Program-made: the position numbers and the translations under genes
Notes under the pieces: generated by a model
Seen by the model: only the letters and a program-made list of their open reading frames with translations
Told to the model about the DNA's origin: nothing
Databases searched by the model: none
Assembly (NCBI GenBank): GCA_913052345.1
Contig: CAJXDR010000003.1
Location: 36,058 to 100,057, forward strand
Length of the DNA: 64,000 bases
Reading direction: 5' to 3'
Origin: UBA4421 sp002470275
GTDB lineage: Bacteria; Pseudomonadota; Gammaproteobacteria; Pseudomonadales; Azotimanducaceae
Shown here: in pieces, positions 24,366-33,618 of the stretch
Numbering within the stretch: the stretch's first letter is position 1
Layout: the number at the start of each line of letters is the position of its first letter

Positions 24366-25910
24366 GTGACCCTAATCGTGCGTCGTGCGCTGCTGAGCGT
24401 TTCAGATAAAGCTGGGATTGTTGAGTTGGGACAGGCTCTTGCTGCTTCAGGCGTCGAGATTCTTTCCACTGGTGGGACCTTTGCAGCATTACAGAAAGCG
24501 GGCATCCCGGTTGTAGAGGTATCCGCTCATACCGGGTTCCCCGAAATGATGGACGGCAGGGTCAAGACCCTCCACCCTCGAATTCACGGCGGCATCCTGG
24601 CTCGAAGAGGGTTGGACGACACGGCTATGGCGAATAACGATATCGCGCCAATTGACCTCGTTGCCGTCAATTTATACCCCTTTGCCCAGACCATTGTGTT
24701 ACCGGACTGTACCGAGGCGCTGGCCATTGAGAACATTGATATTGGTGGGCCGAGCATGGTCCGAGCTGGTGCCAAAAATCACGCCGATGTGCTCACCGTG
24801 GTGAACCCAGAGGACTACTCACGGGTGATCGACGCGCTCCATAGCGGTTCAATTGACGCCGCCATGCGTCGGGAATTCGCCGTCAAGGCCTTCAGACATA
24901 CGGCCCAGTACGACGCAACGGTGGCGGCCTACCTGGGGCGCGATGAGGTCATGCCAGACACCCTTACCCTGACTTACGATAAAGCGCTCGCCCTGCGCTA
25001 TGGCGAGAACCCCCATCAACGTGCCGCCCTCTACCGCGAGACCGGTCCCGCCCCCTCGGCCAGTATCACCGGGTGTGCCCAACTTCAGGGAAAGGCGCTG
25101 TCGTTCAACAACATCGCGGATGCCGACGCCGCCCTGGAATGCGTTAAGGTTTTTTCAGAGCCTGCCTGCGTCATCGTTAAACACGCCAATCCCTGTGGTG
25201 TGGCCGTAGCATCCGATCTCAACGACGCCTACAGCATGGCCTTTGCGACGGACCCCACCTCAGCCTTTGGCGGCATCATTGCATTTAATCGACCGCTGGA
25301 TGGCCCGCTACTCGAACGGATCTTGGGTCAACAGTTTGTTGAGGTCATCATAGCGCCCGCCTACTCCGACGCTGCCCTGAGCGTCGCTAAAAGTAAGCAG
25401 AATGTCCGTCTGCTCGACTGTGGCCCGATCAATGTTGGTCAAAGGGGTCTGGAGCTAAAGCGGGTCGGTGGCGGCGTGTTGATACAGGATGCGGATGAGC
25501 GCTGCCTCGACAACGACGCACTCCGAACCGTGACGAAGCGTGAGCCGTCTGCAGCTGAGATGGCTGACCTCGAATTTGCCTGGAAAGTGGCCTGGTTTAC
25601 CAAGTCCAACGCAATCATCTATGCTCGGGCTATGCAAACGGTTGGTATTGGGGCAGGTCAGATGAGTCGGATTGTTAGCGCTAAGATTGCCGGGATCAAG
25701 GCGGCAGATGAAGGTCTTGAAGTCGCTGGTGCGGTCATGGCCTCAGATGCGTTCTTTCCCTTTCGCGACGGCATTGACGCTGCAGCGCAAGCCGGCATTC
25801 GGGCAGTGATTCAGCCAGGTGGGTCCGTACGCGACCAGGAGGTGATCGATGCGGCCAATGAACATGGGATGGCCATGGTTCTTACGGGGATACGTCACTT
25901 TCGTCATTGA
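24366..25910 (+). CDS. purH: Bifunctional AICAR formyltransferase / IMP cyclohydrolase
   Basis: 514 residues from a GTG with AAGGAGA upstream. PurH carries out the last two steps of IMP synthesis. The N-terminal cyclohydrolase domain (RRALLSVSDKAGIVELGQAL, DGRVKTLHPRIHGGILAR) is followed by the transformylase domain from about residue 200, with YGENPHQRAALYRE, CVIVKHANPCGVAVA and KSNAIIYARAMQTVGIGAGQ. The C-terminus GIRHFRH is standard. It forms an operon with purD, 33 bp downstream. Confidence 0.96.
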   Translation: MTLIVRRALLSVSDKAGIVELGQALAASGVEILSTGGTFAALQKAGIPVVEVSAHTGFPEMMDGRVKTLHPRIHGGILARRGLDDTAMANNDIAPIDLVAVNLYPFAQTIVLPDCTEALAIENIDIGGPSMVRAGAKNHADVLTVVNPEDYSRVIDALHSGSIDAAMRREFAVKAFRHTAQYDATVAAYLGRDEVMPDTLTLTYDKALALRYGENPHQRAALYRETGPAPSASITGCAQLQGKALSFNNIADADAALECVKVFSEPACVIVKHANPCGVAVASDLNDAYSMAFATDPTSAFGGIIAFNRPLDGPLLERILGQQFVEVIIAPAYSDAALSVAKSKQNVRLLDCGPINVGQRGLELKRVGGGVLIQDADERCLDNDALRTVTKREPSAAEMADLEFAWKVAWFTKSNAIIYARAMQTVGIGAGQMSRIVSAKIAGIKAADEGLEVAGAVMASDAFFPFRDGIDAAAQAGIRAVIQPGGSVRDQEVIDAANEHGMAMVLTGIRHFRH

Positions 25911-25943
25911 GTTGAGGCGTTTGCCCCAACCGGAGGAAACGTT

Positions 25944-27230
25944 ATGAAAATACTTGTGATTGGTAACGGCGGACGCGAGCACGCTCTCTCATGGAAGCTC
26001 GCCCAGAGTCCAGATGTGAGTGAAGTCATCGTCGCCCCCGGCAACGCGGGAACCGCAGGTGAGGAGCGCGTCCGTAACGTGGGCGTGTCTGCAGCCGACA
26101 TTGATGCTCTCATGGCGCTCGCCAGAGATGAGCAGGTGGCCCTGACCGTGGTCGGTCCAGAAGCGCCACTGGTTCAGGGGGTCGTGGATCAGTTTGAGGC
26201 TGCCGGGCTAGCCTGTTTCGGTCCTACTCGTTCTGCTGCGCAGCTAGAGGGCTCGAAGGCGTTCAGCAAAGACTTTATGCGTCGTCATGATATTCCCACG
26301 GCGGCCTATCAAAGCTTTACCGACGTGGCCGAAGCGACGGCCTATATTCGCCAGCAAGGCGCCCCCATTGTGGTCAAAGCAGACGGTTTGGCGGCCGGTA
26401 AGGGGGTTACTGTGGCCATGACGGAAGCCGAGGCCGTGGACGCCGTGACCCACATGCTCGCTGAAAATAGTTTCGGTGATGCCGGGCGCCGAGTGGTTAT
26501 TGAGGAGTTTTTAGAGGGCGAGGAAGCGAGCTTTATTTGTCTTTGTGATGGGGAAGTCGCGCTGCCCTTTGCCTCCTCTCAAGACCATAAAGCCCTGGAA
26601 GACGGCGGTCGCGGGCCCAATACGGGTGGCATGGGTGCCTACTCGCCAGCGCCTGTCGTGACCGCCCAGGTTCATGAGCGTGCCATGGAGGAGGTGATCA
26701 AGCCCGTGCTCCTCGGGATGGCTCAGGAGGGTATGCCCTACCGAGGGTTTCTTTATGCGGGCCTGATGGTTACCCCAGAAGAGCGGATCAAGGTGGTGGA
26801 ATTCAATTGTCGCTTCGGTGACCCTGAAGCCCAGCCTATTATGATGCGCCTACGCAGTGACCTATTACCTCTACTGCAACACGCGCGCGCTGGAACGCTG
26901 GCGGAAAAGGCAATCGAGTTTGATCCACGTGACGCCCTCGGCGTCGTCTTGGCCGCCGCCGGATACCCCGGGGAGCCGGTGCGGGGTGATATCATTACAG
27001 GCCTTGCTAAGCAGCTGGAGGACACTAAGGTGTTTCATGCCGGCACCACGCGCCAGGACGACAATGTCGTGACCGCCGGTGGCCGAGTGCTCTGCGTGGT
27101 AGGCGTTGGAGAAGATATTGCACTGGCTCAGGCCAGAGCCTATGCGCGCGTCGATTTAATTGGGTGGCGGGGCAGACAGTTCCGCAAAGACATCGGTTTT
27201 CGAGCCCTACGGCGGCTTGATGAGGACTAA
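25944..27230 (+). CDS. purD: Phosphoribosylamine-glycine ligase
   Basis: 428 residues, preceded by GGAGG. PurD makes glycinamide ribonucleotide from phosphoribosylamine, glycine and ATP, the second step of purine synthesis. The start MKILVIGNGGREHALSWKL, the ATP-grasp segment VVKADGLAAGKGVTVAM, SQDHKALEDGGRGPNTGGMG and EFNCRFGDPEAQPIMM are all in place. A GC-rich CCAGG/CCTGG repeat lies between purD and coq7, without a T-run, so it is not a convincing terminator. Confidence 0.96.
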   Translation: MKILVIGNGGREHALSWKLAQSPDVSEVIVAPGNAGTAGEERVRNVGVSAADIDALMALARDEQVALTVVGPEAPLVQGVVDQFEAAGLACFGPTRSAAQLEGSKAFSKDFMRRHDIPTAAYQSFTDVAEATAYIRQQGAPIVVKADGLAAGKGVTVAMTEAEAVDAVTHMLAENSFGDAGRRVVIEEFLEGEEASFICLCDGEVALPFASSQDHKALEDGGRGPNTGGMGAYSPAPVVTAQVHERAMEEVIKPVLLGMAQEGMPYRGFLYAGLMVTPEERIKVVEFNCRFGDPEAQPIMMRLRSDLLPLLQHARAGTLAEKAIEFDPRDALGVVLAAAGYPGEPVRGDIITGLAKQLEDTKVFHAGTTRQDDNVVTAGGRVLCVVGVGEDIALAQARAYARVDLIGWRGRQFRKDIGFRALRRLDED

Positions 27231-27279
27231 CCTTTGGGACCAGGCCCAGTCAACCTGGCTTTGCGTAAGGACAGGGTAA

Positions 27280-27906
27280 ATGAATCAGCTGGACGAGATC
27301 ATCTGCAGCTTTGATAGAGGTTTGCGAACATTAACGGGTGGGCATCAGGCCGTGCGCGACTATCCCGGTGCAAACTTTTCCGAGGCGCCACTTTCAGAGG
27401 AGGAAAGGGCGCATATTGTGGGGCTGATGCGGGTGAACCACACCGGCGAGGTCTGCGCCCAGGCCCTATACGAGGGCCAGGCACTCACCGCAAAGGGTGA
27501 AGATGCCAAGTCCGCGCTGTTAGCGGCGGCCGGTGAGGAGCAGGATCATTTGGTTTGGTGTGAGCAGCGTCTCAGTGAGCTGGAGGGCGGCCCCAGCGCC
27601 CTAGCACCGGTGTTTTTTGGGCTGTCCTTCGCCGTGGGTGCTGCAGCTGGGTTGTTGGGTGATCGGGTTAGCCTGGGTTTTGTCGAGGCGACGGAAGATC
27701 AGGTGGTGAAGCATCTTGACGGCCACCTGGCGTCCTTGCCTGATGAGGACCGCCGCACCCGAGAAGTATTGGAAGCCATGCGAGCCGACGAAACGCGTCA
27801 TGGTGAGGAGGCCCTGGCCAGAGGCGGGGTCGAGTTTCCCAAGCCACTGAAGCAAACAATGCAGCTGCTTGCCCGGGCGATGACGCTGACCAGCTACCGA
27901 ATTTAA
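27280..27906 (+). CDS. coq7: Coq7-type diiron demethoxyubiquinone hydroxylase
   Basis: 208 residues. This ferritin-like diiron enzyme performs the C6 hydroxylation in ubiquinone synthesis; in Pseudomonas-like bacteria it replaces the flavin enzyme UbiF. The iron ligands appear as two ExxH-type sets: VNHTGEVCAQALYEGQ with EEQDHLVWCEQRL in the first half, and EATEDQVVKHLDGHLA with ADETRHGEEAL in the second. The start and the first 40 residues are typical. Its last codons overlap the end of the convergent OsmC gene by 4 bp. Confidence 0.93.
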   Translation: MNQLDEIICSFDRGLRTLTGGHQAVRDYPGANFSEAPLSEEERAHIVGLMRVNHTGEVCAQALYEGQALTAKGEDAKSALLAAAGEEQDHLVWCEQRLSELEGGPSALAPVFFGLSFAVGAAAGLLGDRVSLGFVEATEDQVVKHLDGHLASLPDEDRRTREVLEAMRADETRHGEEALARGGVEFPKPLKQTMQLLARAMTLTSYRI

Positions 27907-28331
27907 GCCTCTGTGGCGTCAAAAATTTCGTAGCTATGGGAAATTTGCACGCCTGCGCGTGCAAGCATGATGGAGGCCGAACAGTATTTCTCTGCTGAAA
28001 GGCTAACCGCCCGGTCTACGCGTTGCGGGTTAAGACCCTTGCCGCGCAGGATGAAGTGAATATCAATGGCCTCGAAAACAGCCGGCACATCCAAGGCGCG
28101 GCTGCCTCGGAGGCAGACTTCCAGACCCTCAACCTGTTGTCGGCCCTTCCTGAGAATCTCGATAACATCGTAAGCCGTACACCCCGCTAAACCCATCAAG
28201 ATAAGCTGCATGGGTCGAGTGCCTAGATTCTGGCCGCCGGCCTCCGGTGGGCCATCCATAGGTACTCGATGTCCATTTTCGTCTGCTGCCTCAAAGTGCA
28301 CGCCATCAATCCATTTGAGCTCAATTTCCAC
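27903..28331 (-). CDS. OsmC-family protein
   Basis: 142 residues from a GTG with GAGG upstream. It resembles the YhfA branch of the OsmC/Ohr family: GGQNLGTRPMQLILMGLAGC carries the first conserved cysteine and AEKYCSASIMLARAGVQISH the second. These proteins reduce organic hydroperoxides or handle related thiol chemistry, with the two cysteines as the redox pair. It lies between coq7 and the CRP/Vfr-like gene, as in Pseudomonas, with a divergent 307-bp gap up to the regulator start. Confidence 0.85.
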   Translation of the reverse strand: MEIELKWIDGVHFEAADENGHRVPMDGPPEAGGQNLGTRPMQLILMGLAGCTAYDVIEILRKGRQQVEGLEVCLRGSRALDVPAVFEAIDIHFILRGKGLNPQRVDRAVSLSAEKYCSASIMLARAGVQISHSYEIFDATEA

Positions 28332-28638
28332 TGACTCGGCCTCTAGTTGTTTACAAAGCCGCCGAATGTGCGCCTTGTGCGTCGTCGGTACGAGAAAAAA
28401 GACCGTTGGTCAAAATATTGCCTACCGAATCAATCTATTCCTTAGCATGAATCGTGGCCGGTGTGGCGAGAACTTTTTCAGATGTGTTTCAGATCGCTGG
28501 TTATTGGCGCTTTGACGCATACCCAAACAATTGGATCACCTGGCGCTAAGGCCCTCACGAACCTGATCCGAGAAGGGCCGGACGAATGATGGCAGATCGG
28601 GCCTGACCGATTAGGCGATGAAGAACAAAGGGACGGAT

Positions 28639-29442
28639 ATGACTATGAGAATTGGCACTCAAACCTCAAACAGACTTGCAACGGTGCCAGCACCAGATAA
28701 AGGTGGCTATGCACTGCAGCGAGGCAAGGAAGTCGGCGGAGCCACTTCGGCGGCACGTTATGAAAAAGATCGTGCGGCGGTTAATAAGAAAATACCTCTG
28801 AAGCTGGACTGTCTCGCGGCCGTGAGTCAGCTGTCAGAAAACTCCCTGGTACCGCTGCTCGCTCATGCAGATATTTTGGAGCTGCGTTCCCGGGATACGC
28901 TGCTCGACCTCAATGACTGCCAGGATGTCATTTTCCTGATCCTTGATGGTGTTATGTCTGTTCAAACCCACGGCTCTGGCGGACGCCAGATGATTCACGA
29001 CTACTTGGGGCGCGGTGAGTTTTTTGGCGAGGCGTCTGTGACATCCTCCGATGGCCTGGATGTCTGTGTCAGCGCCTGCGGCGGATGTATATTGGCGCAA
29101 ATCCCCCGGGACCACTTTATGGAGGTGGCCCACGACTACCCAGAGATTTACGTCAATATCCTGGGAAACCTTGTAGACCGTTTGGAGCGGGCCAATCAGC
29201 GCGCTACGGATTTGGCGTCTTTGGACGTTACCGGACGCGTAAAGAGCACGTTGTTCCATCTTGCGAAGGGCCCCAATGCCATTACGCATCCGGATGGCAT
29301 GCAGGTACGCATCACGCGCCAGGAAATCGGCTTGATCGTTGGCTGTTCGCGGGAGATGGTGGGTAGGGCATTGAAGTCCCTCACCGAGGCTGATCTGATC
29401 GTTGTTGGCGGCAAGAATATCGTGGTCCTGGGGACTCGCTGA
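28639..29442 (+). CDS. vfr: CRP/Vfr-like regulator with altered effector pocket
   Basis: 267 residues from the ATG at 28639, which has AAAGGGACGG before it; a longer start at 28618 is possible. Gene position (osmC on one side, trpC on the other) is that of vfr/crp. The C-terminal helix-turn-helix RITRQEIGLIVGCSREMVGR is nearly the E. coli CRP sequence, so it should bind CRP-like sites. A roughly 50-residue N-terminal extension is unusual. In the cyclic-nucleotide domain the Glu of FGE is kept, but by alignment with E. coli CRP R82 is Asp, S83 is Val, T127 is Ala and S128 is Asn. A C-x3-C-x2-C group (DVCVSACGGC) falls in the pocket region. It probably does not bind cAMP in the normal way. Confidence 0.88.
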   Translation: MTMRIGTQTSNRLATVPAPDKGGYALQRGKEVGGATSAARYEKDRAAVNKKIPLKLDCLAAVSQLSENSLVPLLAHADILELRSRDTLLDLNDCQDVIFLILDGVMSVQTHGSGGRQMIHDYLGRGEFFGEASVTSSDGLDVCVSACGGCILAQIPRDHFMEVAHDYPEIYVNILGNLVDRLERANQRATDLASLDVTGRVKSTLFHLAKGPNAITHPDGMQVRITRQEIGLIVGCSREMVGRALKSLTEADLIVVGGKNIVVLGTR

Positions 29443-29461
29443 ATATCCGTAAGCGTTCTGT

Positions 29462-30250
29462 TTAGACAGATATCAGGGTATCCAGGGCAGCGCCGGGGTC
29501 GGCCTCGCGCATAAGCGCCTCACCCACTAAAAAGCAAAATACTCCGTTCGCTCGCATGCGAGCGACATCACCGGCATCAGCAATGCCGCTTTCCGTCACG
29601 ACTACGGCGTTCTCAATCAGCGGCAACAGTTCAAGCGTCGTTTCCAGAGATGTGGTGAAGGTTTTCAGGTTGCGGTTATTAATCCCAAGTAGGCGCGGGC
29701 CCAGTGCCAGAGCAGTTTCAAGTTCCTCGCCATCATGGACCTCGATCAGCACATCAAGCTCAAGTTCCAGCGCGCAGCGATAGAGCTCGCCGAGGCGCGT
29801 GGGGCTTAGGGCACTGACGATTAATAGGATGCAATCCGCGCCGAGGGCCTTAGCCTCATAAATTTGATATTCATCGATGGTAAAGTCCTTTCGGATCACA
29901 GGCAGATCAACGCTGGCTCGAACCTGTTCTAGGTGCGCGTCACTGCCCTGGAAATACTGAACATCCGTTAAGACAGAAATACACGTGGCCCCATGGTCAG
30001 CGTAAGCGCGGGCTATTTCCGAAGGCTTAAAGTCCTGGCGAATGACCCCCTTGCTAGGAGAGGCTTTCTTAATTTCTGCGATCACCCCCGTTTGCTTGCT
30101 GCGCGCCTGGGCTTCCAAAGCAGCCGTGAAACCACGAGCTGGAGGCATGCCTGAGGCCCGTTGGATTAGCGTCTCCAAGGGTAGATCGCGTTTGCGCTGG
30201 CGCACCTCCTGCTCCTTGGTCGCAATGATTTGCTCGAGGATATTGTTCAT
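29462..30250 (-). CDS. trpC: Indole-3-glycerol phosphate synthase
   Basis: 262 residues. TrpC closes the indole ring in tryptophan synthesis. The TIM-barrel motifs VIAEIKKASPSKGVIR (catalytic Lys and Glu), VLTDVQYFQGSDAHLEQVR, VIRKDFTIDEYQIYEA, GINNRNLKTF and VTESGIADAGDVARM are all present. It is the last gene of the trpEGDC cluster, overlaps trpD by 4 bp and ends 19 bp from the stop of the CRP/Vfr-like gene. It is the monofunctional form. Confidence 0.96.
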   Translation of the reverse strand: MNNILEQIIATKEQEVRQRKRDLPLETLIQRASGMPPARGFTAALEAQARSKQTGVIAEIKKASPSKGVIRQDFKPSEIARAYADHGATCISVLTDVQYFQGSDAHLEQVRASVDLPVIRKDFTIDEYQIYEAKALGADCILLIVSALSPTRLGELYRCALELELDVLIEVHDGEELETALALGPRLLGINNRNLKTFTTSLETTLELLPLIENAVVVTESGIADAGDVARMRANGVFCFLVGEALMREADPGAALDTLISV

Positions 30251-31299
30251 GGGGAACTAGCGTCCGCCTCCGTTGTAGTCATCATCCGGCTGACGCGAAT
30301 GAGTTCGTCCAAGCGTTCGCGAGCTAATCCCGAGGCGATGGCGTCCTGCGCCATCTCGACGCCATTCGACAGGTTGGTGGCCACGCCCGAAACGTAGATC
30401 GCGGCTCCTGCGTTGAGTGCCACAATGTCGGCCGCTGCGCTTTGATCATCGCCGAGAGATCGGAGCACCAAATCCAGGCTAGATTCAGTTGACGTCGCGG
30501 CTAGGGCCGCAATCTCTGCGGGAGAGTGATCCCGAATACCCAGCGTCTTGGGCGCCAGGATATATTCTTCAATCACGCCATCCTTCAGTTCAATGACCTG
30601 GGTAGGGGCGTCCAGGCGTATTTCGTCAAGACCCTCACTGTGTAGGATCATGGCTCGGCGGGTGCCCAATATTTTGAGTACCTCGGCCATTTTGCGCAAC
30701 CAGTTCGGGGCGAAGACGCCGATCACCTGATGCTCTGCGCCAGCCGGGTTGGTCATTGGGCCCAAGACGTTCATGAGGGTTCGAATCCCTATTTCTTGGC
30801 GTATCGGCCCGGCGAAACGCATGGCGCTGTGGTGAGCGGGCGCAAACATGAAGCCTACGCCAACCTCCTGAATACAGGTCGCAATTTGTTCCGGCGTGAG
30901 GGTTAGATTCACCCCGGCCAGCTCTAATACGTCCGCGCTGCCACAAAAGCTCGTCATCTTTCTATTTCCATGCTTGGCGACCTGAGCGCCCGCAGCTGCA
31001 GCGACGAAGGCCGACGCTGTAGAGATATTGAACAGCTTCAATCCGCTGCCTCCAGTGCCACAGGTATCTACCAGATGGTCGGCGGAGACAGGAACCTTGG
31101 TGGAGAGCGCGCGCATTGTGGTTGCCGCGCCGGCGATCTCCGCAGCAGTCTCTCCCTTAACCCTCAGCGCGGCCAGAATCGCACCAATCTGGCCCGGCGT
31201 TGCCGCGCCGGACATAATGTCGTTAAACACGCTGGCAGCTTCAGCCTGGCTAAGGTCTCTGCCGTCAACAATGGCCGCCAGGGCCGATGGGATGTCCAT
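30247..31299 (-). CDS. trpD: Anthranilate phosphoribosyltransferase
   Basis: 350 residues. It transfers phosphoribose to anthranilate. LVDTCGTGGSGLKLFNISTA is the PRPP-binding glycine loop, followed by VAKHGNRKMTSFCGSADVLE and GIRTLMNVLGPMTNPAG; VFAPNWLRKMAEVLKILGTR and EGLDEIRLDAPT complete the family pattern. Its start is 22 bp downstream of trpG and its stop overlaps trpC by 4 bp. Confidence 0.96.
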   Translation of the reverse strand: MDIPSALAAIVDGRDLSQAEAASVFNDIMSGAATPGQIGAILAALRVKGETAAEIAGAATTMRALSTKVPVSADHLVDTCGTGGSGLKLFNISTASAFVAAAAGAQVAKHGNRKMTSFCGSADVLELAGVNLTLTPEQIATCIQEVGVGFMFAPAHHSAMRFAGPIRQEIGIRTLMNVLGPMTNPAGAEHQVIGVFAPNWLRKMAEVLKILGTRRAMILHSEGLDEIRLDAPTQVIELKDGVIEEYILAPKTLGIRDHSPAEIAALAATSTESSLDLVLRSLGDDQSAAADIVALNAGAAIYVSGVATNLSNGVEMAQDAIASGLARERLDELIRVSRMMTTTEADASSP

Positions 31300-31321
31300 T
31301 ATTCTTCTCCCGAGGGCAGGC

Positions 31322-31903
31322 TTAGATCGCCTGCTTTAAAAAGTTGTTTAACATCGCATGGCCGTGTTCGGTCATGATGGATTCAGGGTGAAACTGCACC
31401 CCCGCAACCGCCAACTCGCGATGGGCTAAACCCATGATTTCTGACATCGCACCCCCCTCCTCGGTCCAGGCAGTCACCTCCAAGCAGTCTGGGAGGCTTG
31501 CTGCGTCCACGACCAGGGAGTGGTATCGCGTCGCCTCGAGAGGGGACGGCAACCCTTGAAAAACGCCGCTGCCCTTATGGTGGATCATAGATGTCTTGCC
31601 ATGCATGACCGCTTTGGCACGAACCACGGTGCCGCCAAAGCACTGACCGATGCTCTGATGTCCCAGACAGATGCCGAGTACGGGAATTTTCCCAGCGAAG
31701 TGCTGCGCGGCCTGGAGGGATATGCCAGCCTCATTTGGCGTGCACGGGCCGGGTGAGATGACCAGACGGTCGGGGGCCAGATCTTCAATGTCAGCGACAG
31801 ATATTTGATCATTGCGGAACACGGTGACAGACCCCCCTAACTCCTGTAGGTACTGGACTACGTTGTAGGTAAAGGAGTCGTAGTTATCGATCATCATGAT
31901 CAT
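31322..31903 (-). CDS. trpG: Anthranilate synthase glutamine amidotransferase subunit
   Basis: 193 residues. TrpG/PabA releases ammonia from glutamine for TrpE (and often PabB). The class I amidotransferase triad is visible: the nucleophile in VLGICLGHQSIGQCFGG and the His-Glu pair in GVQFHPESIMTEHG. The start MIMMIDNYDSFTYNVVQYLQ is typical. It overlaps trpE by 4 bp, so production of the two subunits is coupled; in Pseudomonas aeruginosa trpE lies apart from trpGDC, here they are joined. Confidence 0.95.
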   Translation of the reverse strand: MIMMIDNYDSFTYNVVQYLQELGGSVTVFRNDQISVADIEDLAPDRLVISPGPCTPNEAGISLQAAQHFAGKIPVLGICLGHQSIGQCFGGTVVRAKAVMHGKTSMIHHKGSGVFQGLPSPLEATRYHSLVVDAASLPDCLEVTAWTEEGGAMSEIMGLAHRELAVAGVQFHPESIMTEHGHAMLNNFLKQAI

Positions 31904-33399
31904 GTTGCTTCTCCAGTCTCTGCTTGTACCGGGATCGCGGGGTCTACCATTTTATTTTCAGCCATGGCGGCGGCACGGAAGATGGCTCTCCCCTTGTTCA
32001 GGCTTTCTTTCCATTCAAGCCTGGGAATGGAGTCGTGGACAATACCTCCGCCCGCTTCGATGTAGAGAAAGCCATCTTTGACGACGGCGGTTCGAATCGC
32101 GATGGCGGTGTCCATATTGCCATTCCAGGCGAGATAGCCAATGGCGCCCCCGTAGATGCCCCGCTTCACGGGCTCTAACTCATCAATGATCTCCATGGCA
32201 CGAACCTTCGGTGCCCCGGATAGGGTGCCCACGGGGAGCGCTGCTCGCAGGAGGTCCATAGCCGATTTCCCTGCTTCTAACTCACCCTCAACGTTAGACG
32301 AGAGGTGCATCACGTGGGAGTAGCGCTCAATGCTGAACTGCTCGGTCACTTTGACGCTGCCTGCCTTGGCCACACGTCCCACGTCGTTCCTCCCGAGATC
32401 GATAAGCATCAGGTGTTCGGCGATTTCCTTGGGATCGTTCTTCAGCTCTTCCTCTAGGGCGAGGTCTTCCGCCGGGGTATGTCCTCGTCGACGCGTGCCA
32501 GCAAGCGGGCGGTTGGTAATCACTCCATCTTCCAGCCGCGCCAAGATTTCTGGAGAGGAGCCGATAACTTCGAAGTCGCCCAAGTCCATAAAGTACATAT
32601 AGGGCGATGGATTGAGGCGGCGCAGGGCTCGATAGAGGTTTATCGATGGTGCCTGGAAGGGAATGTGCATTCGCTGGGCAAGGACCACCTGCATGATGTC
32701 GCCTGCCTTCGTATAGTCTCGAATGCGCTCCACGGCATCCTTAAAAGCGTCTTCTCCAAACTCTGAAACGAAGTCGCTCTCTTTAACTCTTTGATTGGAT
32801 CCGCCCGATTCAAGACCCTGGACCGGCTGTGCGAGTTGGTTGGCAAACTTGAGCAAGCGTTGTTCCCCCTGCGCTCGTGCCGATGGATCATCCGGGTCGA
32901 TAAGGCTGATTAGCTGCATTCGGCCTTCAAGGTTGTCAAAAACGACCACGTCCTCACTCACCATTAGCAAAATGTCCGGGGTGTTGAGCTTGTCGGGCGG
33001 TGTGCTGTGCGCCAGGCGTCTTTCAACATAGCGAACCGTATCGTAGCCAAAATATCCCACCAGGCCGCCAAAGAAACGGGGCATGGCGTCGCAGCCCTCG
33101 ACCTTGAATCGGTCTAGAAAATCCTCGATGAAGGTGAGTGGGTCTTCGCTGTCCAGGGCCTCAACGACTTCGCCGTCTGTTTTAACTTCAATATGACTGC
33201 CAGAGACGCTAATAATGGTCCTCGCCGGCAGTCCGATAATGGAGTATCTGCCCCACTTTTCTCCGCCCTCTGCGCTTTCTAGAAGGTAGCTATAGGGCCC
33301 CTGAGCCAGCTTTAAATAAACCGACAACGGCGTATCGAGATCAGCCAGCGCCTCGCGACTAATGGGGATTCTTTTGTAGGTATGAGGTTGAGCAATCAT
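31900..33399 (-). CDS. trpE: Anthranilate synthase component I
   Basis: 499 residues, with GAGG five bases before the ATG. It converts chorismate to anthranilate using ammonia from TrpG. The N-terminal LLES motif (SYLLESAEGGEKWGRYSIIG), where tryptophan binds for feedback inhibition, is intact. The catalytic part shows MYFMDLGDFEVIGSSPEIL, RPLAGTRRRGHTPAEDLALE, DLGRNDVGRVA and AGGGIVHDS. The 219 bp between its start and the gph stop contain no tandem Trp codons and no clear leader peptide or terminator, so classical attenuation is not seen. Confidence 0.96.
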   Translation of the reverse strand: MIAQPHTYKRIPISREALADLDTPLSVYLKLAQGPYSYLLESAEGGEKWGRYSIIGLPARTIISVSGSHIEVKTDGEVVEALDSEDPLTFIEDFLDRFKVEGCDAMPRFFGGLVGYFGYDTVRYVERRLAHSTPPDKLNTPDILLMVSEDVVVFDNLEGRMQLISLIDPDDPSARAQGEQRLLKFANQLAQPVQGLESGGSNQRVKESDFVSEFGEDAFKDAVERIRDYTKAGDIMQVVLAQRMHIPFQAPSINLYRALRRLNPSPYMYFMDLGDFEVIGSSPEILARLEDGVITNRPLAGTRRRGHTPAEDLALEEELKNDPKEIAEHLMLIDLGRNDVGRVAKAGSVKVTEQFSIERYSHVMHLSSNVEGELEAGKSAMDLLRAALPVGTLSGAPKVRAMEIIDELEPVKRGIYGGAIGYLAWNGNMDTAIAIRTAVVKDGFLYIEAGGGIVHDSIPRLEWKESLNKGRAIFRAAAMAENKMVDPAIPVQAETGEAT

Positions 33400-33618
33400 C
33401 TTCGCCTCGGCATCAGTAACGGATTGAACGGAGCGTGCGCTGAGCGGGCTCCAGGAGAACGGGCTTTTTTAGCCTCGCCAGCAACCGGTCCAGTGATGGA
33501 TGGATGCGCTTCCGTATTGTGGGCAGTTATGCGCCATGGGTCATGACATGCTCGATTCGACGGCGCACAGGCTACCATGCACAGAGCAGTTTTTGGAACA
33601 CCCTGGGCCGGTCTTGGG

